Assembly (NCBI GenBank): GCA_965277595.1
Contig: CBDIDH010000002.1
Coordinates: 1,798,001-1,862,000 of the forward strand
From: CBDIDH01 sp965277595
Lineage (GTDB): Bacteria; Planctomycetota; Planctomycetia; Isosphaerales; Isosphaeraceae
Direction of reading: 5' to 3'
Length of the DNA stretch: 64,000 nt
This document shows positions 29,993 through 36,836 of the stretch, in pieces. Below the pieces are notes generated by a model that had not been told where the DNA came from, made no database searches, and saw nothing but the letters and a program-made list of their open reading frames with translations. How positions within the stretch are numbered: position 1 is the stretch's first letter; the number at the start of each line of letters is the position of its first letter. The translations under genes were made by a program, and so were the position numbers.

Positions 29993-30217
29993 ATGTCGAA
30001 GAAAATTAGATGCAAAGCGAGATGCGGCTTGAGTTGCCAGTGGAGCATCGGCCAAACGAAAGACGGCAAATGGAAGGCAATGTCGCTGGGAAACGTCAAG
30101 AGAGGTCGTAATCCCGTGCCTAGCGACTTCGTTCCTTTCGAGTTGAGCAATGCCGTTTACAATGGGCCAACCTTCGAAACGCTGGACCAAGCTGAGCAAT
30201 ATGTTCGCAGTTTATGA
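29993..30217 (+). CDS. Hypothetical small protein
   Basis: 74 aa, ATG 29993 with GAAGGAGGAA upstream. 'IRCKARCGLSCQWSIGQTKDGKWKAMSLGNVKRGRNPVPSDFVPFELS' is basic and rich in short strands, with a CxxxC pair. No family recognised. ATGA overlap with the next gene. Confidence 0.55.
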   Translation: MSKKIRCKARCGLSCQWSIGQTKDGKWKAMSLGNVKRGRNPVPSDFVPFELSNAVYNGPTFETLDQAEQYVRSL

Positions 30218-30447
30218 CTCTCGATTTTCGCATAGCTTTCCTTGAAAAGCGTGGCTGGTTTCGTTGGTATAACAACGACTATTGGTGTCACGAGAAAGTG
30301 GCGAAGCATAGCGGGATAGATTGCACTCATCGAGGATTCAGCACCGAAACAGCTTATCACTATGAAACCAACGAGGAATATCGGAATAACACGAGGCGAA
30401 GTATTGCCACGATGGATGCTCTCTGCTCAATCTGGAATAGGATATGA
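30214..30447 (+). CDS. Hypothetical small protein
   Basis: 77 aa, ATGA overlap with the gene before. 'LDFRIAFLEKRGWFRWYNNDYWCHEKV...RGFSTETAYHYETNEEYRNN' is aromatic-rich and resembles small phage proteins that begin 'FLEKRGW'. No function assigned. Confidence 0.55.
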   Translation: MTLDFRIAFLEKRGWFRWYNNDYWCHEKVAKHSGIDCTHRGFSTETAYHYETNEEYRNNTRRSIATMDALCSIWNRI

Positions 30448-30454
30448 CGACCGC

Positions 30455-30637
30455 ATGACCCCCACCGAAATCCGCGAGATCGGCCTCGCCCGATACGGGA
30501 CGCCGCGGTTCCTTGCCGCCATGAGCCGCGAGACCAGCATACCCTACCGGACGCTTCATCGGTACGCCCATGATGGAACAGACAAGCCGCTCGCGGTGGA
30601 CGCGATCAGGGGGCTGATGCCCGTGACCGATGCCTGA
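30455..30637 (+). CDS. Small helix-turn-helix protein
   Basis: 60 aa from ATG 30455. 'TEIREIGLARYGTPRFLAAMSRETSIPYRTLHRYAHDG' contains an HTH with recognition helix 'PYRTLHRYAHDG'. Possible DNA-binding regulator. Overlaps the end of the 30214 gene's reading region by none; gap of 7 nt. Confidence 0.55.
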   Translation: MTPTEIREIGLARYGTPRFLAAMSRETSIPYRTLHRYAHDGTDKPLAVDAIRGLMPVTDA

Positions 30638-30753
30638 GTCAGCCGTTCAGCTTCCCTGCGGCGATGATCATCGGGCCTGCCTCGCCACGACACCTCTCCC
30701 GCGTCCAGCCGCCAGCGGGCCTGATACGGGCAGACTGAACGAGGCGTCGAGCC

Positions 30754-30797
30754 TTGCAAGAAAAAAGCAGCGCCAAGACTCGCTTGTTTTCTTGCAA
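30754..30797. repeat. 11-bp perfect inverted repeat in a 236-nt gap
   Basis: TTGCAAGAAAA (30754-30764) and TTTTCTTGCAA (30787-30797) are separated by 22 nt. No gene is supported between 30638 and 30873. It could be an operator dyad or the stem of an RNA; the second arm is followed by CGCCC, not T residues. Confidence 0.5.
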
Positions 30798-30873
30798 CGC
30801 CCGCCTATGCCCCGTTCGGGCGTCTTGCCATCAGGCCGCATCGGGCGGTCTGCGAACACGAAAGGAATCGAGT

Positions 30874-31242
30874 ATGACCAACCTCAACGCTCCCTGGAGC
30901 CTCCACCTAGATCGCGACGGCACAGAGGACATCGCCCTCATCCAAGACTCAAACAGTGAAAACCTTGCCACCAGCCGCCCGTTCTGGATGCCCGAGGGCG
31001 GAGATCCGGTGCCGCCGACTCTGGCGGCGATGCGGGTGATGGTGTCGGGGCCGAAACTCTTGGAGGCGTTGAAGGAGATCGAAACTCATTTTCAGCCGCT
31101 CGAAAATGCCATCGCCACCTGTATCGAGCGATCCAAGGACAGCGACGACCGAAGTTACTGGATTCACGAGCTTGAATCTCTGAGAGCCAATAAGCAGAAC
31201 GCACTTGCCGCCATCGCCGAGGCGACCGGGAGGGCGGCATGA
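30874..31242 (+). CDS. Hypothetical protein
   Basis: 122 aa from ATG 30874, with AAAGGAA upstream. 'APWSLHLDRDGTEDIALIQDSNSENLATSRPFW...PPTLAAMRVMVSGPKLLEALKEIE' follows the common phage protein plan 'NGxxLVxALKxI' with a helical C-terminus. Unknown function. Confidence 0.65.
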   Translation: MTNLNAPWSLHLDRDGTEDIALIQDSNSENLATSRPFWMPEGGDPVPPTLAAMRVMVSGPKLLEALKEIETHFQPLENAIATCIERSKDSDDRSYWIHELESLRANKQNALAAIAEATGRAA

Positions 31243-31306
31243 CCGGGAGTCGAGCGGGCCGCTCCGTCCTTCCTGAACCCGTTAACCAATTTGAAAGGAA
31301 TCGACC

Positions 31307-31510
31307 ATGACGACCACGACTGACCTCGCCGGGCATCCTGAAACCCACAGCAAACCGTCCTACGAGGAGCTGCTGGAGGCGCTGAGAGAACTCGCGGTCA
31401 ACACCGACGAGGATTGTCCCGCGGAATACCGGAGCAGCCATCTCTCGAACGCTCTGGCCGATGCCTTCGACCTGATCGAGCGGGCGAATCCCGACCAAGC
31501 AAAAGGGTAA
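31307..31510 (+). CDS. Hypothetical small protein
   Basis: 67 aa, ATG 31307 with GAAAGGAATC upstream. 'SYEELLEALRELAVNTDEDCPAEYRSSHLSNALADAFDLIE' is helical and acidic. It lies 5 nt before the methyltransferase start and is probably co-translated. No family recognised. Confidence 0.6.
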   Translation: MTTTTDLAGHPETHSKPSYEELLEALRELAVNTDEDCPAEYRSSHLSNALADAFDLIERANPDQAKG

Positions 31511-31515
31511 GGCGG

Positions 31516-32874
31516 ATGCCGCATGGAGAGACTTTAATCTACGGCAGCGTTTGCAGCGGGATCGAAGCGGCCACGGCCGCCTGGCATCCCCTGGGCTGGC
31601 GTCCTGCCTTCTTCTCCGAAATCGAGCCCTTCCCTCGCGCCGTATTACAACACCATTACCCGGAGACACCGCTTCACGGAGACTTCACCACGATCAAGGA
31701 AAACGACTATGCAGCTATCGATCTTCTCGTCGGCGGAACCCCCTGCCAAGCCTTCTCCGTCGCCGGACTTCGCAAAGGATTTGCTGACGAGCGGGGCAAC
31801 CTCACACTTGAGTTTGTACGGCTGGCTCAAAGACTTAATCCCCGCTGGCTGGTTTGGGAAAATGTCCCCGGTGTCTTGTCAATCGACGGAGGACGGGCGT
31901 TTGGCTCCTTCCTCGGGGGTCTGGCGGAACTCGGGTATGGGTTCGCCTACCGGGTTCTTGACGCTCAGCATTTCGGAGTGCCACAGCGGCGCAGACGTGT
32001 GTTCGTTGTCGGATATCTTGGAGACTGGCGACCTGCCGCAGCGGTACTTTTTGAGCGCGAAAGCCTGCTCCGGGATCTTACGCCGCGCCGGGAAACGTGG
32101 GAAAAGCCTGCCCCCACAATTAGCGCACGCACTAAAGGCGGTGGTGGACTTGGCAGCGACTTTGATCTTGACGGAGGATTGATCACTCATTCCCTGAGAG
32201 CCGAAGGCTTTGATGCCAGCGAGGACGGCACCGGAAGGGGAACGCCGCTGGTTCCAGTGGCATTCCCTGAGCGACTGAGTGGGACGCAATGCGTTCGAGC
32301 CGAAAATCTCAGTTCCTCTCTCGGCTCCGCAAATCCAACCGCAGTCGCCATTCCGATCAATATGCAGGCGGCGGCCAAGAACGGCAAGAAATCCCCAAAT
32401 ATGCTCGGAATCGGTAAAGATGGCGACCCCTCGCCAACGCTTGGGGCGAACGACATCCACGCGGTAGCGTTCGATTTGCGTGGACGTGAAGAAGGAGCCA
32501 TGCTCGAAGGCCCTCATGACACCGCGAACATCCGGGCGGCAACCGGCGGTAGCAGCCGGAGTTATGTCACTGGTTTCGCGGACGTATCACAACCGGTTCG
32601 CAGCAATATCCACAATAACAGCGACCCTGGAATGGAAGCCCGAATGCACATTCAGCATGGCATGCAAGTCCGCCGACTTACTCCTCGCGAGTGCGAACGG
32701 CTACAGGGGTTCGAGGACGACTTTACGCTCGTTCCATTTCGGGGGAAGCCTGCCGCCGATGGGCCACGATACCGGACGTTAGGCAATTCGATGGCCGTTC
32801 CGTGCATGTCCTTTTTGGGACGGCGAATCCAGATGGTCGAAAGCCTGATCAGGGCTTCGTCCAAAGCCGCGTGA
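31516..32874 (+). CDS. dcm-like: C5-cytosine DNA methyltransferase
   Basis: 452 aa from ATG 31516 with AAGGCGG upstream. Motif I 'GSVCSGIEAATAAW' (10-23); motif IV 'GGTPCQAFSVAGLRKGFAD' (73-91) with catalytic Cys77; motif VI 'WENVPGVL' (114-121); motif VIII 'QHFGVPQRRRRVFVVG' (151-166); a long variable/target region; motifs IX-X 'RRLTPRECERLQGF' and 'RYRTLGNSMAVP'. All catalytic motifs are present. No cognate restriction enzyme is seen, so it likely protects phage DNA from host restriction. A second long ORF lies within it at 31709. Confidence 0.95.
   Translation: MPHGETLIYGSVCSGIEAATAAWHPLGWRPAFFSEIEPFPRAVLQHHYPETPLHGDFTTIKENDYAAIDLLVGGTPCQAFSVAGLRKGFADERGNLTLEFVRLAQRLNPRWLVWENVPGVLSIDGGRAFGSFLGGLAELGYGFAYRVLDAQHFGVPQRRRRVFVVGYLGDWRPAAAVLFERESLLRDLTPRRETWEKPAPTISARTKGGGGLGSDFDLDGGLITHSLRAEGFDASEDGTGRGTPLVPVAFPERLSGTQCVRAENLSSSLGSANPTAVAIPINMQAAAKNGKKSPNMLGIGKDGDPSPTLGANDIHAVAFDLRGREEGAMLEGPHDTANIRAATGGSSRSYVTGFADVSQPVRSNIHNNSDPGMEARMHIQHGMQVRRLTPRECERLQGFEDDFTLVPFRGKPAADGPRYRTLGNSMAVPCMSFLGRRIQMVESLIRASSKAA
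31709..32182 (+). CDS. Overlapping ORF inside the methyltransferase gene
   Basis: 157 aa in the +1 frame, wholly inside the methyltransferase gene, from ATG 31709 with AAGGA 9 nt upstream. The C-terminus 'DLPQRYFLSAKACSGILRRAGKRGKSLPPQLAHALKAV' resembles a segment I recall from phage proteins encoded beside, and not always overlapping, C5-methyltransferases ('YYLSAKACQGILRRAERRGK'). Because the lower frame is a conserved methyltransferase, the similarity could be a frame echo. I lean towards a genuine overlapping gene. Confidence 0.45.
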   Translation: MQLSIFSSAEPPAKPSPSPDFAKDLLTSGATSHLSLYGWLKDLIPAGWFGKMSPVSCQSTEDGRLAPSSGVWRNSGMGSPTGFLTLSISECHSGADVCSLSDILETGDLPQRYFLSAKACSGILRRAGKRGKSLPPQLAHALKAVVDLAATLILTED

Positions 32875-33170
32875 GTCAGGGCGATCCCTGCGGCCCGCGT
32901 GCTACTCGCTGCGCTCACGGAGCCACGCCGGCGCGTGTCTCCGCCCATTCGGGTGACGCCCGCTATCGCGTTCGTGCCAGCGAGAACCGGGGCACCGAGC
33001 AAGCGACTGGCACACTCGGGGCCTTAGCGGTCAAGGGTTTCACGAGCGGCGAAGCCGCCCTTGACCTCAGTCCCTCGCGTGCCAAGGGGCATGGATCGGT
33101 TGTATGGAGGCGAGTGCCGCCGGCACTCTCTCCACACAAGCCGACCATCAACCACGAAAGGAACCACCCA
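32875..33170 (+). ncRNA. Structured non-coding region, candidate RNA
   Basis: 296 nt with no credible ORF but several strong helices: GTGCCAG/CTGGCAC (32974-32980 with 33007-33013); a long hairpin GGTCAAGGG/CCCTTGACC (33029-33037 with 33058-33066) with inner GCGGC/GCCGC; and a 17-bp palindrome GAGTGCCG-C-CGGCACTC (33112-33128). The gene after it has its own AAAGGAA site. A structured leader or small RNA is possible. Confidence 0.4.
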
Positions 33171-33377
33171 ATGAAGCCCTACCACCACAAGACGGAGAAG
33201 GACGACTTCAGCGAAATCTACGCCATCAAGGACAACCAAGGGAACAGCGTAGCCGCCGTGTTCTTCTTCCGGGATCGACCGGGCGACCGGGAGGCGGCAC
33301 TCGCCAAGGCCGACCTGATCGTGGCCGCGTTGAATGTTTACGAGCCGGCCGAAATCGCCAGCTCGGGGGAGATTTAA
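33171..33377 (+). CDS. Hypothetical small protein
   Basis: 68 aa from ATG 33171, with GAAAGGAACC upstream; the frame is open further upstream through the structured region, but that part does not look like protein. 'YAIKDNQGNSVAAVFFFRDRPGDREAALAKADLIVAALNVYE' resembles a short domain common in phages ('IxDxxGxxVAxVxxxDxPxxxAxAxLIVAALN'). Unknown function. Confidence 0.65.
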   Translation: MKPYHHKTEKDDFSEIYAIKDNQGNSVAAVFFFRDRPGDREAALAKADLIVAALNVYEPAEIASSGEI

Positions 33378-33378
33378 C

Positions 33379-33696
33379 ATGGGCCTCGACATGTACCTCT
33401 ACCGGGCCGTCAAGGAACCGAACGGCCAATCGCCTCAGCTCGCTCTGTTGCCGACGACATGGCGGAAGAACTGGGCCTTGCACGAATACATCGACAAGAC
33501 CTTTGGCGGCAACGGCCGGAACCCGCTGGAAATCGAATTATCCCGGGAGGAGGTAGGCCGCATCATCGAAGCCTTGCGAAGCGGCGAGCTTCAGGCCGAG
33601 CCGGATGACCTGCGGAAATTCGAGAATGCCGCCGAATGGCTGGCCGCCGACGACCCCGCAGGGACGAGGCTGCTCGTTTATTGCGGAGACTGGTAG
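33379..33696 (+). CDS. MGLDMYL-family hypothetical protein
   Basis: 105 aa from ATG 33379. The opening 'MGLDMYLYRAVKEPN', then 'WRKNWALHEYIDKTFGG', 'ELSREEVGRIIEALRSGELQ' and 'LLVYCGDW', defines a family frequent in phages and plasmids and always annotated as hypothetical. Complete and normal length. Confidence 0.75.
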   Translation: MGLDMYLYRAVKEPNGQSPQLALLPTTWRKNWALHEYIDKTFGGNGRNPLEIELSREEVGRIIEALRSGELQAEPDDLRKFENAAEWLAADDPAGTRLLVYCGDW

Positions 33697-33703
33697 CACG
33701 AGA

Positions 33704-33727
33704 GGGGCCGTCTTCACCGGCGGCCCC
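33704..33727. terminator. Hairpin between convergent genes
   Basis: GGGGCCG (33704-33710) and CGGCCCC (33721-33727), starting 7 nt after the rightward stop and lying before the leftward gene end at 33768. No U-tract is seen on either strand; a weak bidirectional terminator or transcript-end stabiliser. Confidence 0.45.
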
Positions 33728-33767
33728 CACCTCCTGAGTCAGCCGACCACCCTGCAACCTCTCACGG

Positions 33768-34199
33768 CTAAAACCCATCCGGCTCGATCGCGGTGAACCG
33801 TATCTCATCGACCTGGGGCCTATCCCCCTCCGCCTTGCCGCTCGGCCTGATGCTCAGGCGGTGCCCCATGAAAAGCTGTTTCAGAACGATGCCCAGCCGT
33901 TCGCCCTTCACCTCGGCCCGCCACATGCCTTCCCGCTCGGCAACATCCCCGTCAGGCCCCGACAGCTCGTAGACGCCCCGAAAGCGGATGGTGATCCACC
34001 GGCAGTTCTCCGCCTCGTCGTGCTGAAGCATGAGCGGGTACTGAACCCCGACCGCCCCGTGGCCGGTATAGAGGGCCACCATCCCGAGATGGCCCCGCTG
34101 CCACATGCCGCAGCTATCGCTATCCCCGTCCGTCTTCGCGTGCAAGCTTCCCCGCTCGAATCTGGCAGGGTCAAAGTCAACGCTCGATTCCCCGCTCAT
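33768..34199 (-). CDS. Hypothetical protein, last gene of the relaxase operon
   Basis: 143 aa. Begins 'MSGESSVDFDPARFERGSLH' and overlaps the relaxase 3' end by 23 nt, so the two are translationally linked. The body ('MVALYTGHGAVGVQYPLMLQ', 'CRWITIRFRGVYELSG', 'LGIVLKQLFMGHRLSIRPSG') is beta-rich. No family recognised. Possible accessory protein to the relaxase. Confidence 0.55.
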   Translation of the reverse strand: MSGESSVDFDPARFERGSLHAKTDGDSDSCGMWQRGHLGMVALYTGHGAVGVQYPLMLQHDEAENCRWITIRFRGVYELSGPDGDVAEREGMWRAEVKGERLGIVLKQLFMGHRLSIRPSGKAEGDRPQVDEIRFTAIEPDGF

Positions 34200-35172
34200 T
34201 CATCAGCTCCTGAGTAGCATATCGCCGGGCCGTGTCAACGTAGCTGCGGCTCGCATCGTGATCGGCATCCCGCCGGACTTTCCGCTTCGACTTGGAGACG
34301 ACCGACCGCAAGCCATTCAACTGACTCTCGGAGACGCGGGACTTCCAGTAATCCCTGACCTCGCTCATGGAAATATCGGTATTCTTCTCCTGCCGGGTCG
34401 CCTGAGCGAGGGTCGCCTTGGCCTTGGCTGACTTGTACCCCCGCTCCGCCGCGTTCTTCTCCACCTCGAAGTGACGGCGGCTGTAGCGATCCAGTACCTC
34501 CTGATCGAATCCCTTGATCTTCACCGTGGTCGATCTCTCGCGGGTGACCAGCCGGGCCTCATAGCCGATAGCCCGCATCTCCTTGGCCAGCCGCGTGTGG
34601 AAATACCGCTCGGCTTTCGGCTTGTCGATATAGTCCAGCTTGGCGGCCTTGACCTTGCCTTCCGCCTTGTCGAACGTCAGGTTGTGGACGAACCCGTGAA
34701 TATGCGGATGGGGGTCGGGCAGGCCGTCCTCTTTCGTCGGCCTGGTCGCGGAGTGATAGAAGGCATCGCACGCCAGATTGCCGGTCACCCGGTTGCCGCC
34801 TTTACCAGCCTTCCTGACCCGGACACACGCGTCACATTCGATCCGCTTGATGGTCGCTTCCCACGCCTTCCACAGGGCTTCCTTGGCTCTCCGGTCGCCC
34901 ATCACCTCGATGATGACCGCCAGCTCCTTGGGGACATTGGCCGTGATGTCCGTGCCGGTGTCCCGATTCTTGTCCAGCCGGGCGGTCAGCCGCTTGCCGG
35001 TTTCGGGATTCAGGCCCGCCGACAACCGCAGGAAGGACTGCTCATCGAACTCCGTCCGAGCAAGGATCTTGTTGAGCTTGCCGTAGAGACGGACTTCCAG
35101 CTTTTCGTCGGCAGTCGGATACTCGTTATGCAGGTAGTAGCCGACCTCACGAGCGGGGTTGAAATCCAGCAT
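34177..35172 (-). CDS. MobF/TrwC-like relaxase domain protein
   Basis: 331 aa. TrwC layout: N-terminal tyrosines 'EVGYYLHNEYP' (Tyr12/13/18), 'TGTDITANVPKELAVIIEVMGDRRAKEALWKAWEATIKRIE' (72-112, equivalent to the family's 'FD.TFSAPKSVS' strand and helix), 'TGNLACDAFYHSATRP' and the HUH metal site 'PDPHPHIHGFVHN' (152-164; likely ligands H140, H157, H159). The C-terminal third is a basic helical region; the RecD-like helicase domain of conjugative MobF proteins is absent. A HUH nickase of this kind could start plasmid mobilisation or rolling-circle replication. It lies in a leftward operon with small membrane or exported proteins. Confidence 0.75.
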   Translation of the reverse strand: MLDFNPAREVGYYLHNEYPTADEKLEVRLYGKLNKILARTEFDEQSFLRLSAGLNPETGKRLTARLDKNRDTGTDITANVPKELAVIIEVMGDRRAKEALWKAWEATIKRIECDACVRVRKAGKGGNRVTGNLACDAFYHSATRPTKEDGLPDPHPHIHGFVHNLTFDKAEGKVKAAKLDYIDKPKAERYFHTRLAKEMRAIGYEARLVTRERSTTVKIKGFDQEVLDRYSRRHFEVEKNAAERGYKSAKAKATLAQATRQEKNTDISMSEVRDYWKSRVSESQLNGLRSVVSKSKRKVRRDADHDASRSYVDTARRYATQELMNERGIER

Positions 35173-35302
35173 ATGCCCATACCCCCGGTTAATGGCCCGG
35201 AGGATTCTATGGCCCCAAACAGGTCAGGGGCAAGCTGTGAAAATCGGATTACATCCCTAGCCCTTAACGTGCGACGTGTTTTTTCATGGCGAAAAGCGAA
35301 AA

Positions 35303-35464
35303 TCACCTTTCGTTTTCGGCCCGCTTCCGCTCGCGTTCCCGCTCGATCCGATGCTGCCATTCGAATAGGATCGAAGGCCCGAATATCATCCCGCCCAGGC
35401 AGAGAAAGAACAGCACCAGTTCCTTGTTCTGCTCCGGCGTGAGGGGCGGCGGTGTGTGGGTCAC
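35303..35464 (-). CDS. Small membrane protein in the relaxase operon
   Basis: 53 aa, GTG start 35464 in a GTGA overlap with the upstream gene. One span ('LVLFFLCLGGMIFGPSILF') then a highly basic helix 'EWQHRIERERERKRAENER'. Single-span protein with a charged cytoplasmic tail; role unknown. Confidence 0.6.
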   Translation of the reverse strand: MTHTPPPLTPEQNKELVLFFLCLGGMIFGPSILFEWQHRIERERERKRAENER

Positions 35465-35631
35465 GCCATCACCAGCACCTTATCCGTCACCCTCAGCACC
35501 ATGAACGTATCCTTGCCCACCGGCTTGCCGTCCAGCAGGGCGAGGTCGTAAAGCGGCGGCGTCTGGCGGGAGATTGCCCGAACCTGATACGGCTGGCCCT
35601 TGTAGACGACCTTCGACATCAGCGGGATCAT
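35461..35631 (-). CDS. Hypothetical small protein in the relaxase operon
   Basis: 56 aa from ATG 35631 (ATG 35619 is also possible). 'MSKVVYKGQPYQVRAISRQT' and 'TFMVLRVTDKVLVMA' suggest a small beta-barrel. ATGA overlap with the gene upstream and GTGA overlap downstream. Unknown function. Confidence 0.55.
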   Translation of the reverse strand: MIPLMSKVVYKGQPYQVRAISRQTPPLYDLALLDGKPVGKDTFMVLRVTDKVLVMA

Positions 35632-35762
35632 GCCGATCCCCAGGGGTACATTGCAGCCACCAATAGGGCGACAGCGGCCATGACGGCGATCACCGACAAA
35701 AGGGCCGGGAAGAACGAGCCTTGCTCCTCCTCGGGAAATAGGGGAATAATGTTATCGGGCAT
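35628..35762 (-). CDS. Tiny membrane protein in the relaxase operon
   Basis: 44 aa from ATG 35762 (TAATG junction with the gene upstream). Acidic N-terminus 'MPDNIIPLFPEEEQG' and one span 'LLSVIAVMAAVALLVAAMYP'. Orientation and role unknown. Confidence 0.55.
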   Translation of the reverse strand: MPDNIIPLFPEEEQGSFFPALLSVIAVMAAVALLVAAMYPWGSA

Positions 35763-35989
35763 TATCTTACCTCCACATACAGAGCCCGCATCTTGGCCGC
35801 ATCGGCTTCCGACATGGCCGATGCGGGTTTCCGGGCAGGATTGAATATCGAATATTCCCGATACTGAACGCCATAGGCCGTGTGTAGCCTGACGGGTTCC
35901 GGCGCTGACTGTGAGGCCTCGGCGGCGATGAGGCTTGTCAGTGGCGCGATGGCCAGCAGGGCGAGGGCGAGGAGAATGGAGCGTGTCAT
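35762..35989 (-). CDS. Small exported protein in the relaxase operon
   Basis: 75 aa. Clear signal peptide 'MTRSILLALALLAIAPLTSL' with likely cleavage after 'IAAEA', then a polar mature part of about 50 residues ('SAPEPVRLHTAYGVQYREYSI'). Probably periplasmic. ATGA overlap with the gene upstream. Confidence 0.6.
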   Translation of the reverse strand: MTRSILLALALLAIAPLTSLIAAEASQSAPEPVRLHTAYGVQYREYSIFNPARKPASAMSEADAAKMRALYVEVR

Positions 35990-36183
35990 TGCGGCGCTCC
36001 CTTCACGCTCTCCAGCCAGGCCGCGTGTTCCGCCCGATCCGCTTCGGTGTAGGCCACGTCATCCGTGTCCGTCGGCATCGGCGTCCGGAGGGTATTCGCC
36101 TTGGCATTCTGCCGGAACAGCTCGCGCCGGCGATCCTCGCCGAGTTGATCAATGCTGGGTTTTTGAGGGATCGCAAACTGCAT
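35986..36183 (-). CDS. Hypothetical protein, first gene of the relaxase operon
   Basis: 65 aa from ATG 36183, chosen because GGAG lies 7 nt upstream; an ATG at 36219 lacks a site. Helical 'IDQLGEDRRRELFRQNAKAN', acidic 'MPTDTDDVAYTEADRAEH'. Unknown function. Confidence 0.55.
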   Translation of the reverse strand: MQFAIPQKPSIDQLGEDRRRELFRQNAKANTLRTPMPTDTDDVAYTEADRAEHAAWLESVKGAPQ

Positions 36184-36220
36184 ACATTCTCCGTTGCCAA
36201 TGCGTTCGTTCTGTGGCAAC

Positions 36221-36257
36221 CTTATAGAAGGATTACGACAACGTCAATATATATAAT
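36221..36257. promoter_or_regulatory. Divergent promoter region between relaxase operon and RHH regulator
   Basis: Leftward: ATTGAC then, 16 bp on, TATAAG (minus strand, complement of 36221-36248), aimed at the relaxase operon. Rightward: TATAAT at 36252-36257 just before the RHH gene at 36272. Overlap of the two suits control by the RHH protein. Confidence 0.5.
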
Positions 36258-36271
36258 ATGCAAGGTTCAAT

Positions 36272-36409
36272 ATGCGAAAATTAACCGTAGCCTTCTGCAT
36301 TCCGGCCGATCTAAGGGACTGGATTAAAGCCAAGGCAGAGCGTGATCAGATTTCCATGAGCAGCTTCCTGACACAGTTATTGGCGAAGGCGAAGCGCGAT
36401 GCAGATTAA
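36272..36409 (+). CDS. Ribbon-helix-helix regulator
   Basis: 45 aa from ATG 36272. 'MRKLTVAFCIPADLRDWIKAKAERDQISMSSFLTQLLAKAKRD' is a classic RHH: an N-terminal strand 'KLTVAFCIP', helix 1 'ADLRDWIKAKAERDQ', turn 'IS', helix 2 'MSSFLTQLLAKA'. Such CopG/Arc/MetJ proteins bind operators as dimers and often accompany relaxases. Divergent from the relaxase operon, so likely its repressor. Confidence 0.75.
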   Translation: MRKLTVAFCIPADLRDWIKAKAERDQISMSSFLTQLLAKAKRDAD

Positions 36410-36836
36410 TCGCAAAGACCAGCAAATTTGCGTTATGAAATTTAGCGGAAATCTTGATAATGGGGCTGTTTATCAAATTGTTTGCACCGAAACTGGTGAG
36501 AGATACATCGGGATTACATCTTGGTTAAGGCGTCGACTGCATGGTCACATATCCTGTTTGCGCAGGGGGCGTCATGTAAGCAAAGGATTGCAAGCTGCCT
36601 TCGATGAGTATGGAGAAGCTAGCTTTCTAGCTGGTGTTATACAGTCATTTGACACATTTCCACGCAGAAAACGCCCGAAGCCCCTCTTGGTCAGGCAAAT
36701 GCTGATTCTGGAAAACGCTTATCTCCGTGGTTGCACAAATAACTGGAACACAGTCAAAACTCTTGCGAAACCACGCCAAAGATACAGAGATAAAGTCGCC
36801 AGAATGACGAAATCTTCACTTGGCTACGTCCAATGA
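36399..36836 (+). CDS. GIY-YIG endonuclease
   Basis: 145 aa, ATG 36399 overlapping the RHH end by 11 nt (ATG 36435 possible). 'GAVYQIVCTETGERYIGITSWLRRRLHGHISCLRRGRHVSKGLQAAFDEYG' gives the GIY-YIG core: 'VYQI...YIG', the conserved Arg ('RRRLHGH') and a distal Glu ('ENAYLRG'). Small free-standing homing-type nuclease. Noticeably AT-richer than its neighbours, consistent with a mobile gene. Confidence 0.85.
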   Translation: MQINRKDQQICVMKFSGNLDNGAVYQIVCTETGERYIGITSWLRRRLHGHISCLRRGRHVSKGLQAAFDEYGEASFLAGVIQSFDTFPRRKRPKPLLVRQMLILENAYLRGCTNNWNTVKTLAKPRQRYRDKVARMTKSSLGYVQ

